Assembly: GCA_910577685.1 (NCBI GenBank)
Contig: CAJTOH010000005.1
Coordinates: 1 to 64,000, forward strand
Origin: an uncultured Dorea sp.
GTDB taxonomy: Bacteria > Bacillota > Clostridia > Lachnospirales > Lachnospiraceae
Direction of reading: 5' to 3'
Length of the DNA stretch: 64,000 bases
In this document: piece after piece, positions 52,175 to 61,173 of the stretch
How the letters are laid out: every line of letters starts with the position of its first letter
Numbering within the stretch: the stretch's first letter is position 1
Position numbers and translations under genes: made by a program
Notes under the pieces: generated by a model
Seen by the model: only the letters and a program-made list of their open reading frames with translations
Database searches by the model: none
What the model was told of the DNA's origin: nothing

Positions 52175-54526
52175 TTATAAGCTTCTCACATTCCGCCCTG
52201 CCGCATCAATCTCCAACATCCGCGCCCTGCGGTAATTTTCATACTGCTTCTCACCAACACCGATCACGGCCGGAATACCCAGCTCCCCAGCACGTATAGC
52301 CATATGTGAATTGGCTCCTCCCCACATCGTAATAAACCCCCGGATATCATGTGAAAAAATCCAATCATACCCCGGATCCGCACTTGCAATCAATACAATT
52401 TTTTCGTTAATATCAATTTCTACTATCGTCTCACCAATTTCTACCGTTTTTCCCTGCGCCCGTTTTAATGTAATATAATTGGGTTCTGCATCCGGGTAAT
52501 AAAATTTCCAGATATCGTCAGCGTTTAGAATCACTGGTGGAAGTACAAGACTTTTTGACATGTCATATACTGACTTCCCATCTCTAACAGAATCCCTCAG
52601 TTTCTTTCCCACGTCACATGTAGAAGCATACAGGCTTCTCACCGCCTGAATATCCAGATGTGCACACTCATTTCGTGACAACCCGTATTTTCCGCCAAGC
52701 TCTTCTATCATCTGAAGCGCCTTGCTCACATTTCTTGTAAATAGAAACTTTCCATATTCTCTGCCCTCTATGACAGCCTTAATGAAATCCATCAATCCCA
52801 AAATATCAGTACATAGCCCATTTGTTTCCAAAAGCTCTTTTAACCTGTGCAGCTGGCCAATTGACAGGCTGAACTTCCCTTTTTCTTCTAAAGTTTCTCC
52901 TCTGCCTTTTTCTGTGTTATCCCACTCAAAATAAAGATGATCAGCTTCATCATATCGCAGCGAATTGATATCATAGGTCCCCGGCCGCAGATGTCCATAT
53001 TTATGTAGGAATTCCTCCTTGGACAGGGACACAAAATCACGGTTCATATTTGTACTGACGGTTTCCATATCTCCCATAAAATCCTGATAATCCTTTTTTG
53101 AGATCACTCCGGTCCTTTCCATAGAACCAAGCATCTGTACCGCAATAAATGCTCCTCTCGCGAGTCCTGCAAATGGCAACGTTCCATAACGTTTACAATC
53201 CTCTATCAACCAATATATTTTTTCTATTTCATCCAGATCACTACTTAAAACCGTTTCATAACGCTCCTCTAACCGTCCTATTTTTTCCACATCCTTGCGC
53301 CAGATACCGCCGTCCCAGTCAATGATACCGTTTGTCATCTCTTTAAGCGAATCAAGTATCTTTTCTATTTCTGCCTCTGTAAAGGAATATTCGCCCAAAA
53401 TACGTATCCGTTCCGGAAGGTCCAGAGTATAGCAGGAAAATACAATATCAAATTCCACCTTATCATGTTTCGACGGATCCTCTGCAAGCCTGTCAAGATA
53501 ATAATCTACTAATTTGTTACTGATATCTTCGTCAAGTCCTGCTGGAATAAAAGAATTAAAGCTGACTCTCACATCTATATATGGCAATCCCCCGAAGTCT
53601 ACCATTAGCGGAAAACTACGCAAATTGCGATATCCATAATTATCTCTCTGGTACGCCCATACACTATCGGTAATCACATCTTCATAAAGTGACATGGCAA
53701 GCGCTTTGGGATGTATTCCTATCATCTCCGCCGGATTCCAGTCCGACATTACTCCATATATGTTCTTCTTTCCACATAGGTATGGCTTCTTTCCCACTCC
53801 CTGGTGAATTTTTCTTTCAATTCTTTTCAATGCGTCACGCTGTCTCACATAATCAGCCGCTTGTCCTTTTATACACAATGGACGCACCTGCAAAATATAT
53901 AGTTCGCTGTCTTTGGAAACGGCAAATTCCACATCGAGATTCCCCTGCCCGAAAAGCATTTCAAGTTCATGCAAAGCGAGACACAACCTATAAATATAAT
54001 CAGGTTCAACACCTTTTTCCATTCCTTTAAACACATATAAAAGCCTACTTTTCTGTTCATTTCCTGATGTAACAGAGGAAGTCGAACCGCTTTCATCAAA
54101 ATTAATCACATAATAGTTTCCAAGCGAATTCGGATCCATCGTAAATGCAACACCACATGCCCTGACATCTTCTAGCATAGGCTGTACTAGTATCTGGTCC
54201 TCCCTGATGCCGCTGTCATATGAGGCAATCACTGTATTTACAGCATCCGTAAATGACTTTTCTCCTTCCACATCTCCTACAGATTTATACTTCCCCGCTT
54301 GCGATTCCTCACTGGAATCTTCATTTAATGCACTACTTCGGACAATAATCTTTTTTCCACCAAATATCTTCTGGCACTGGTTCCATAAAACATTTGACTC
54401 TCCCTCCTGCCACTGTGCCACAGTAAAGGAGAGCAGGGGAAGAATTTTTGCATAATTTAATTTATTTCGGAGAATTTTTAAGGTTTCCGCCTTTGTACCA
54501 AGTTTCAACATGCCAATCCCATCCAT
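52175..54526 (-). CDS. PEP-utilising-type kinase, probable L-glutamine kinase
   Basis: 783 residues. The N-terminal ATP-grasp domain of the PPDK/PEP-synthase type contains IIVRSSALNEDSSEESQAGK and LDVEFAVSKDSELYILQVRP. The far C-terminus is the phosphohistidine domain with the swivelling His near residue 739 in GGANSHMAIRAGELGIPAVIG. A long central region (about 240-690) is not PPDK-like. This layout is that of Campylobacter Cj1418, which phosphorylates L-glutamine with ATP to start phosphoramidate synthesis. ATG at 54526 or 54511 may be the start. Ends 22 bp before the methyltransferase frame. Confidence 0.85.
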   Translation of the reverse strand: MDGIGMLKLGTKAETLKILRNKLNYAKILPLLSFTVAQWQEGESNVLWNQCQKIFGGKKIIVRSSALNEDSSEESQAGKYKSVGDVEGEKSFTDAVNTVIASYDSGIREDQILVQPMLEDVRACGVAFTMDPNSLGNYYVINFDESGSTSSVTSGNEQKSRLLYVFKGMEKGVEPDYIYRLCLALHELEMLFGQGNLDVEFAVSKDSELYILQVRPLCIKGQAADYVRQRDALKRIERKIHQGVGKKPYLCGKKNIYGVMSDWNPAEMIGIHPKALAMSLYEDVITDSVWAYQRDNYGYRNLRSFPLMVDFGGLPYIDVRVSFNSFIPAGLDEDISNKLVDYYLDRLAEDPSKHDKVEFDIVFSCYTLDLPERIRILGEYSFTEAEIEKILDSLKEMTNGIIDWDGGIWRKDVEKIGRLEERYETVLSSDLDEIEKIYWLIEDCKRYGTLPFAGLARGAFIAVQMLGSMERTGVISKKDYQDFMGDMETVSTNMNRDFVSLSKEEFLHKYGHLRPGTYDINSLRYDEADHLYFEWDNTEKGRGETLEEKGKFSLSIGQLHRLKELLETNGLCTDILGLMDFIKAVIEGREYGKFLFTRNVSKALQMIEELGGKYGLSRNECAHLDIQAVRSLYASTCDVGKKLRDSVRDGKSVYDMSKSLVLPPVILNADDIWKFYYPDAEPNYITLKRAQGKTVEIGETIVEIDINEKIVLIASADPGYDWIFSHDIRGFITMWGGANSHMAIRAGELGIPAVIGVGEKQYENYRRARMLEIDAAGRNVRSL

Positions 54527-54540
54527 ATCTTATATAAAAA

Positions 54541-57030
54541 TTAACATTTCTCTTTCATTTCACTCTTCATAAATGCCGCATAACGTTCTGCCCATAACTT
54601 ATTACTGAGATCCCTTCTTATCCCTGAGATTATATCAATATAATCTTTTTGTACTGCATCCGTCCAATCCAACAATGCTTCAAAGCGAAAATTTTTCAAA
54701 AACATTTCCTGTAATTCCCGCCTACTAAAGTCCAGGATGTCCACATATGGATAACCATGTTCTTTCTGATAAGACGCTGCCAATATACTGATACGCGCCC
54801 GGTCAAAACCCGAATAAAATTCTTCATATAAATTATATACTGGCTTTAAATCAAATCCGGAAATACCCATATAGGATGATGCTTTTTCCCCATGGTAAGT
54901 TGTCTCTAAAAGACATTTATGAAAAGCAATTCCTACTTTCTGACACAATTTAGAAAGCGCCTTTTCCGGTTGACATTTCAAATCCTCAAATCTAATCTTG
55001 TACGTTTTCCAATTAGCATAATGCCTACCTTCTCCTGTATAGGGATTATATAAGATTCCCCAATATGAATTATTCACTGTTAGATCATACCCTCTGATGC
55101 ACGCGCCTGCATGTGTACACCTGTTTCTAAATATTTGAATCGTAATACCTGGTACTTTTTCGTCAGAAAGCCATCCTGCCCATTCTCTTCCAACTTGGAC
55201 TGGCCAATTATGAGGCTCCCAATAAATTACTATATTTTTCAAATCCAAATTTTCACGTCCATACATCGCTTCATATGCAAGATGAAACATTACAAATAAT
55301 TCCTGAGATGTAAAATGCAAACTCAACTGAAGCAATTCTTTCATTTTTTCATCAAATCTATCTTTATACGGGAAATCCTGTTCTATCGTTCCAGATTTAC
55401 TTTCTGACTGATAAATCTGCCAAAAAACTGTTAAAATTTTATCTGACACTTCTTCGGCTAAACGTATACATATATCATACAGTCGGTTATTAAAGAAACA
55501 ATATTCTTGAATCATGATAATCTGCGGATGTCCCGATAAAATCTGTCTAAACAGTAAATTTCCACTGCGTGTTTCAATCGTTCCTAACAAAATTTTAGAC
55601 GGGCATAATTCTATATGTGTATATTTACCTCTTTCCGTAGTCAACAAAATAGACTTTTCCACATCTGAAAAATAATCTGTATAATCATAAATCTCATGTG
55701 CTTCAAGTATTTTTATATAATCTGCATACTGTTTTTCAATTCCTTCTCTTCCATAGGGACCGCCTTTAGCAGGATCATACTCAGATACATACATCAGATA
55801 TCTACAGCCTTCTTTTTGTTTATCTGGCTCAATGCACGTTAATCCCATCTCTATAGCTGTATCTTTATGTTCACCAGATATATCACAATAATTAAGTGTT
55901 TTTGCTACTCCATTTTCATTCCACCATTTCCATGCCCTCTTACACAAATATGGATCCCCAAACAGTACTAGCTCTTTCCCTTTCATAATATGGCACAAAT
56001 TATTCTCTGGGACATCCACATAATCTCTAATCAAAAAATACTGCTGGTTTCTCCTAAACCCTGCATAATCATAGAAATCTACATCACCAAATCCCCATGC
56101 ACTGTGCACTGCACTACACTCCAAAATAATTGCATTAGGAAATCGTTTGAAAATACTTTTTCTCTTCATAACAGGTTTCCCAAATAATATCCCTTGACAC
56201 GTATTCCGATCCGATTGAAACGCACATATATCTATCATATTACTTAATAGCCAATCATATACATCCTGCGCTTTTGTTCCAATTCCCCTTATTACAATCT
56301 CTTTATTGCCGCGCAATTTATCCAAAAAACAGTCCCCTGAATCTGCTGCATCTGTTATTTTTCCACTTTCGATATTTGCTTCGTATATTTTATCCAAACA
56401 TTCAAATTCTACAGACACTGACCTTAATCGATGTTGTCTCCAATCTCTACACTTCTGTTGAACTCCTTCTGCCCATATTTCATAATTCTGATATGAAAGT
56501 ATTTCATATTTATCCCATGCTTGAAAGTCATCCCAATATTTTCCTTGTACATTTACCATAATTCCTTTCTGAAGCAGATACTTCGCAAGCTTCCATGCAA
56601 GCTCATTGCATTCATAAATTGTCACACCCTGATAGTCCGAATATAACCCCCTAAAATCCACACCGTCCGCGAGTTCTTCCAACTCTCTTAGCATTCTCAC
56701 TTCTCTGTTTGCTTCATCATCCTGCCATGCATAACAAATCACCTCATGTTTATCGTTTAATACAGGCAAAAACACATTCGGATACTCAGAAAAATATTGT
56801 CTACTATTTTCCCAAACCGTTTGATTTAAATATACATACTCTGTACTAATACATCCATATATATCTGAACTCTCTTGTGCTGCATTAAATGTAATGTTTC
56901 CAACATACTTTCCATTTTGGGTAACACATATTACATTTTCTAAAAAAGTATTCCGAAAACATTCCAATACATCATCGACTTTTAGCTCTTTATATTCAAT
57001 ACAACTTATATTTTCCCAAAATCGTATCAT
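54541..57030 (-). CDS. Large sulfotransferase-like protein with N-terminal CBS-like and Rossmann-like regions
   Basis: 829 residues. The first 115 look like a CBS pair (LECFRNTFLENVICVTQNGK; VFLPVLNDKHEVICYAW). About 235-360 is a version of the recurring module (EIVIRGIGTKAQDVYDWLL), with a further similar segment starting KELVLFGDPYLCKRA. The C-terminal half resembles sulfotransferases: a P-loop-like LGTIETRSGNLLFRQILSGH and a 3'-phosphate-region-like YKIRFEDLKCQPEKALSKLC. Sulfotransferases use PAPS; the block next door should make a 3'-phosphorylated cytidine donor, so a phosphoramidate transferase role is attractive. The start at 57030 has GGGGAG 8 nt upstream; the longer frame begins with TTG. 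Confidence 0.75.
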   Translation of the reverse strand: MIRFWENISCIEYKELKVDDVLECFRNTFLENVICVTQNGKYVGNITFNAAQESSDIYGCISTEYVYLNQTVWENSRQYFSEYPNVFLPVLNDKHEVICYAWQDDEANREVRMLRELEELADGVDFRGLYSDYQGVTIYECNELAWKLAKYLLQKGIMVNVQGKYWDDFQAWDKYEILSYQNYEIWAEGVQQKCRDWRQHRLRSVSVEFECLDKIYEANIESGKITDAADSGDCFLDKLRGNKEIVIRGIGTKAQDVYDWLLSNMIDICAFQSDRNTCQGILFGKPVMKRKSIFKRFPNAIILECSAVHSAWGFGDVDFYDYAGFRRNQQYFLIRDYVDVPENNLCHIMKGKELVLFGDPYLCKRAWKWWNENGVAKTLNYCDISGEHKDTAIEMGLTCIEPDKQKEGCRYLMYVSEYDPAKGGPYGREGIEKQYADYIKILEAHEIYDYTDYFSDVEKSILLTTERGKYTHIELCPSKILLGTIETRSGNLLFRQILSGHPQIIMIQEYCFFNNRLYDICIRLAEEVSDKILTVFWQIYQSESKSGTIEQDFPYKDRFDEKMKELLQLSLHFTSQELFVMFHLAYEAMYGRENLDLKNIVIYWEPHNWPVQVGREWAGWLSDEKVPGITIQIFRNRCTHAGACIRGYDLTVNNSYWGILYNPYTGEGRHYANWKTYKIRFEDLKCQPEKALSKLCQKVGIAFHKCLLETTYHGEKASSYMGISGFDLKPVYNLYEEFYSGFDRARISILAASYQKEHGYPYVDILDFSRRELQEMFLKNFRFEALLDWTDAVQKDYIDIISGIRRDLSNKLWAERYAAFMKSEMKEKC

Positions 57031-57067
57031 CCTAATATCTCCCCTCAATCACGTGGACAATGGTACA

Positions 57068-58141
57068 TCAAATAAAATTAGGATGAACCAGTACATCCGG
57101 GTGAAGGTAATCCCATATGATTTCATTCAATGAATCGCATCTGCACCCTCTAGGACATTCATTTACTCTGATTCTTTGAATTCTTTTTTTTCTTCTCTCA
57201 CCATTCCAGATTTCTAAAAATGATTCTTTATAAATATTTCCAAGAATATCCTCTTCCTTCTCATGATTTGAACACAAATAAAGATTTCCGTCCGACCAAA
57301 GACTCGGATCTAAGGCATGTCCGTAACATACGCAATATTTTCGTCCTTCTTCCGACAACGTATTCATATATTGCCCATATTTTGCGTAAACCTGAAAGGA
57401 AACATCCTCTGTTTCTTTTGCCTGCCTCATCTGTTCCCTTACACCATCTATATCTTTTGCCGAAAACACCTTCGTTCCTACAGAACTGCCTTCTCCCTCT
57501 ATAAGGGGTTTGATCTCAAAATAATCAACGCCAATCTCTTTCCATAGTTTAGCGGCAGCCGAAATAGATTTCCAATTTTCTTCATAGAACACAAACTGTG
57601 TTCCAATCGTAGGTAATACATTCCCTCCCTGCTTCTTTTCATTTACAAGAGCCTGTACATTCGCTACTACTTTTTCAAACTCACCTTTCACCTGATGAAC
57701 CATTTCATGTTCCGCACTGTTACTTGCGTTAATGGAAAACCTAACGAATGTACAGGTCTCCAATATTGCCGTTCGTACATCCTTCATCATCCTAGCACCG
57801 TTTGTAAATATGCCAATATCTAAACCAATATCATGTAAATTGTATAATAAATCCGGAATTCCTGAATACAGCAACGGCTCTCCACTCCCACAAATAGTAA
57901 CAGCCTTAAGCCCAGCTTCCTTTGCTTCCTTCAGAAACCTTATCAAAACATTCGCATCGATTGTATTTACTCTCCGGGAATCTGCAGTTGCATACTCAGT
58001 ATTGCAAAAAATGCATTTATGATTACAATAGTCTGTAAGACCAATTACCATATGAACCGGATATGTATCGCCCTTTTCCTTAATATCCACCAATCGCTCT
58101 GCATTATAGATAACTTTTTCTGCCCCTAATCTTTCCATCAT
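57068..58141 (-). CDS. Radical SAM protein with SPASM-like C-terminus
   Basis: 357 residues. The cluster motif CNHKCIFC (CxxxCxxC), GSGEPLL as the SAM-binding GGEP-type loop, and a C-terminal Cys set (CVCYGH, YLCSNH, CPRGCRC) that could hold one or two auxiliary clusters. Paralogue of the gene at 61174, with the same length, opening and layout. It precedes the sulfotransferase-like gene by 37 bp. The reaction is unknown; it could be deoxygenation or epimerisation of a sugar, or a peptide-type modification. Confidence 0.83.
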   Translation of the reverse strand: MMERLGAEKVIYNAERLVDIKEKGDTYPVHMVIGLTDYCNHKCIFCNTEYATADSRRVNTIDANVLIRFLKEAKEAGLKAVTICGSGEPLLYSGIPDLLYNLHDIGLDIGIFTNGARMMKDVRTAILETCTFVRFSINASNSAEHEMVHQVKGEFEKVVANVQALVNEKKQGGNVLPTIGTQFVFYEENWKSISAAAKLWKEIGVDYFEIKPLIEGEGSSVGTKVFSAKDIDGVREQMRQAKETEDVSFQVYAKYGQYMNTLSEEGRKYCVCYGHALDPSLWSDGNLYLCSNHEKEEDILGNIYKESFLEIWNGERRKKRIQRIRVNECPRGCRCDSLNEIIWDYLHPDVLVHPNFI

Positions 58142-58160
58142 CTTTCTCCCCTCTTATCCG

Positions 58161-59219
58161 TCACTCATTATATCTGTACAGCGGATAGTAATTTTCATCT
58201 TCAATTTCTGAAAACTGCTCCTTCCACTTTTTACAAACATTAAGGTATTTTTTCTGATCACATATCTGACTGGCCACATAATAATCAATCCTCGTTTCCG
58301 AATATGCTTCTTTGAATTGCATAAGGCTTTTATGTCCGCCTCCGAGATGAAAAATCTGCTTTCCCATCCTTCTGCTCCACAAAATCATGGAGTGCATTAG
58401 GTAATTCATAGGTCTTTTTAGTGCATATTCCCTGTCAGAACACCCCAGATGATAATATGCAGTATTTCTATCCAGAAGCATAATACTTGCTGCAATTATC
58501 TTACCTGTCTCTTCTTTTACAAAAGCTAATTTGCTACAATCACACTCTATCAATTTATTAAAATACCTGTTATTAAAATAAAAAAAATTTCGCGCGCCTA
58601 ATAAATACATTGACTTTCGATACATTCCCTGAAATGCATTCACATTGAAAAGATTTTTCTCTGCAATTTCAAAAGTTAGTCCTTCTCTTTTCGCGCGTTT
58701 AATGTTTCTTCTGACATTTGACCTGTATTGTTTCATGATATTCTCTTCTGTTTGTTCCAGATTTACATAAACCTGCTCATTACTATGAAACACATCAAAC
58801 CCATTTTCTTTATAAATTAAAGGTAATTCAGCTAAATACGGATTTAATCGAATAAACTGACAAATAATATTGTTCTTCCTGCAATATGATAAAATATTCT
58901 TTAAAAGCTTATTCTTTAAAGCATTATCATAACTATTAGAGATAATTCCACTATATTCATGCGGTGTGATCATATCATACAGTTCTTCCTCCAACTCAAC
59001 CATATATGGCAAATCATTAATCCTTCTGAGCACTTCTGGAATTAACGCAAACATCCCATCTTCTTCATAATAAAAAACCACGGTTATGCCATTTTCTGCC
59101 TCTGCCTCTGCCAGTAAGTACTCTGTCAAATGAAACACTGTTCTGGGATTACACTTTTCTAAACACTTATTATACCTTTGCCTATCATCAGCCAAATTCC
59201 ATACCTCAAAATTTTTCAT
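58161..59219 (-). CDS. FemAB/GNAT-like acyltransferase
   Basis: 352 residues with two GNAT-like halves. YRSNVRRNIKRAKREGLTFE is the FemAB-type connector, and AASIMLLDRNTAYYHLGCSDRE resembles the acyl-donor region of FemAB-like acetyltransferases. These enzymes transfer acyl or aminoacyl groups to amino sugars or peptidoglycan. The ATG directly follows the stop of the wbqC gene (TAGATG), so expression is coupled to it. In this context, N-acylation of the amino sugar made by the DegT enzyme is likely. Confidence 0.8.
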   Translation of the reverse strand: MKNFEVWNLADDRQRYNKCLEKCNPRTVFHLTEYLLAEAEAENGITVVFYYEEDGMFALIPEVLRRINDLPYMVELEEELYDMITPHEYSGIISNSYDNALKNKLLKNILSYCRKNNIICQFIRLNPYLAELPLIYKENGFDVFHSNEQVYVNLEQTEENIMKQYRSNVRRNIKRAKREGLTFEIAEKNLFNVNAFQGMYRKSMYLLGARNFFYFNNRYFNKLIECDCSKLAFVKEETGKIIAASIMLLDRNTAYYHLGCSDREYALKRPMNYLMHSMILWSRRMGKQIFHLGGGHKSLMQFKEAYSETRIDYYVASQICDQKKYLNVCKKWKEQFSEIEDENYYPLYRYNE

Positions 59220-60011
59220 CTAGCGCACTTCCACTCTGGTATAGTTTTTGGCAAGCTGAACAATCCGGCAAATATAAAAATGCTTAGCCCCCCCCCCGGC
59301 ATTAATTAATTTATATCGATTCAACATACTGTTAATTGTTTCAACATTATTAAACATCATTATATCCAAAATTGATAACCTTTCTTCAAACTTATTTCTT
59401 AACTGCTTGTACTTTGTTATTTCTATATCAATAAATTTTAATTCGATCCCATCGTTTTTATATTTTTTTCCATCAAAAAAACTGAGCCCTCCCGGGAGAT
59501 TCCAGTATTCGGTAACTTCTGGGAGGGCTTTACAAATATTTAATGCCCACTCATCCGGCAAAGTCACCTTTTGAATATTTAATTCCATTTCGCTAAGTAC
59601 AGTTATAGGTGTGCTAATCTTTAAATATTTGCAAATCTCTTCTATACAAATCTTGTCTAAATCGACCAAACTTTCATAATCTTTAAGCAGAATTGTTTCC
59701 ATCATATTAATTACATTTTTGTAGTACGGTGCTTTTGTATAAATCTGTAACTGCTTAAAAATACGCTTTTTCCAATCTACATTATTATTAATTTTTATAT
59801 CCTTAATAACTGTTTTTTGGCTATGCCTCTCTAACGGAACCGACACGTATTGCCATCCTCCATCGACTTGCTTTAGAATGCGATTTCTTTCCATCCATCC
59901 ATGACGCTCAAATTGAGCCGTATCAAAAATAATAAACATATCCACATTCTTTACCAAAGATAGATACCCTAAGTATGGCAAAAAATTAGGCTGGTTTATT
60001 CCTAAACGCAT
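59220..60011 (-). CDS. WbqC-family protein with a G10 tract
   Basis: 263 residues. Starts MRLGINQPNFLPYLGYLSLV, the WbqC opening. NRILKQVDGGWQYVSVPLE and LPGGLSFFDGKKYKNDGIEL are further family stretches. WbqC proteins sit beside DegT aminotransferases in O-antigen and capsule loci and are thought to help acylate amino sugars; the exact reaction is unclear. Ten consecutive G residues on the coding strand (59288-59297) encode GGG 25 residues before the end. The start at 60011 has GGGG 7 nt upstream; it overlaps the aminotransferase by 26 bp. Confidence 0.88.
   Translation of the reverse strand: MRLGINQPNFLPYLGYLSLVKNVDMFIIFDTAQFERHGWMERNRILKQVDGGWQYVSVPLERHSQKTVIKDIKINNNVDWKKRIFKQLQIYTKAPYYKNVINMMETILLKDYESLVDLDKICIEEICKYLKISTPITVLSEMELNIQKVTLPDEWALNICKALPEVTEYWNLPGGLSFFDGKKYKNDGIELKFIDIEITKYKQLRNKFEERLSILDIMMFNNVETINSMLNRYKLINAGGGAKHFYICRIVQLAKNYTRVEVR
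59288..59297 (-). repeat. Homopolymer tract: ten G on the coding strand of wbqC
   Basis: The plus strand shows ten C in a row in an otherwise AT-rich gene. With ten, the frame reads through to the TAG at 59220. One extra G gives an immediate TAA after GGGG. One fewer G changes the last 22 residues and ends at a TGA overlapping the next ATG. Slippage here would therefore alter both the WbqC tail and coupling to the next gene. Confidence 0.85.
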
Positions 60012-61122
60012 TTGCCTTCCCCACTTTCTTGATTGTATCGCAAATATATTCAACCTCTTTTTCAGTCAACGTCCCATATATTGGCAAATCTAAAGTAATA
60101 TCCTTGATTTTATCAGCATACTTTGTTTTTCTAACATAATTCCTGTCTTTATAATAACAGTAATCACATGTCAGTTTATCGTACAACTTACGTGTCCCAA
60201 TCCCGTATTCTTTCAATTTCTCCCACAATTCATTTCTTGTTATTCCATATTCTTCTGTCACCTTGATTGGGAAATATGCATAATTATAGTCAATATTCAA
60301 TTTGTAATCGTATGGATTAATCCCCGTAATGTCCTTTAAACGCTCACAGTAAATCTGAGCAATCCGCTTTCTTTTTTTCACTTCATTTTTATGTAAAGGC
60401 AGATTAACGATTCCCATAGCCGCCTGAAACTCATTCATTTTAGCGTTCATCCCAACAACTTCTACATCACTGCTGCTTTCACCATAAGTAATTCCAAAAT
60501 TTCTATACAGCTCGAATTGTCTGTGGAGACTTTCATCGCGATATGTGAGCATCCCTCCTTCTATGGAATTAAATACTTTAATTGCATGAAAACTGAACAT
60601 AGTAATATCGCCATATCTGCCTATTGAGTTTCCATTTATGTTTGTTCCAAAAGCTTGTGCTCCGTCATAGAGTACTTTTAAGTCATATATTTCAGCAATA
60701 CGTTCTATACTTTCTATATCACAAGGGATTCCAAAAATGTGTGGCGTCACAATTGCACATGTTTTGTCCGTAATAAGTGATTCAATGCTCTCCGGCGACA
60801 GATTATACGAATCATCAACATCGCCAAATACCGGAGTTAATCCACTCTGCACAATCGCATTTGTTGTCGACACAAATGTAAATGGAGAAGTAATCACTTC
60901 ACCCTCTAGCTGTAATGCCTGTAAAGCAATCACCATAGAAGAGTGTCCGTTTACAAACAGATCAATATTTTTTATTTGCAGATATTCAGACAAAAGTTCT
61001 CTAAACCTGCGAACCTTGTCACCGTTATTAGTCATTACACCTGTTTCCCATATAGACGCAATCTCTTTTACATATTCCCCGTAATCCGGCATTGCCGGTC
61101 TGGTTGCCTTTATCATTTCCAT
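59986..61122 (-). CDS. DegT/DnrJ/EryC1/StrS-family sugar aminotransferase
   Basis: 378 residues of PLP fold type I. The cofactor Lys is near residue 181 in FSFHAIKVFNSIEGGML. TSPFTFVSTTNAIVQSG and YDGAQAFGTNING are family hallmarks. It transfers an amino group to a keto-NDP-sugar. With the downstream WbqC and FemAB-like genes it forms a tight three-gene unit (26-bp overlap, then stop-start contact) for making and acylating an amino sugar. The 4,6-dehydratase expected upstream in the pathway is not obvious here, unless the SDR at 32086 serves. Confidence 0.9.
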   Translation of the reverse strand: MEMIKATRPAMPDYGEYVKEIASIWETGVMTNNGDKVRRFRELLSEYLQIKNIDLFVNGHSSMVIALQALQLEGEVITSPFTFVSTTNAIVQSGLTPVFGDVDDSYNLSPESIESLITDKTCAIVTPHIFGIPCDIESIERIAEIYDLKVLYDGAQAFGTNINGNSIGRYGDITMFSFHAIKVFNSIEGGMLTYRDESLHRQFELYRNFGITYGESSSDVEVVGMNAKMNEFQAAMGIVNLPLHKNEVKKRKRIAQIYCERLKDITGINPYDYKLNIDYNYAYFPIKVTEEYGITRNELWEKLKEYGIGTRKLYDKLTCDYCYYKDRNYVRKTKYADKIKDITLDLPIYGTLTEKEVEYICDTIKKVGKANAFRNKPA

Positions 61123-61173
61123 ATATACGTATTTCCCTCTTTATATTCAAAACCTTCTAACAAACCGCTTCTT

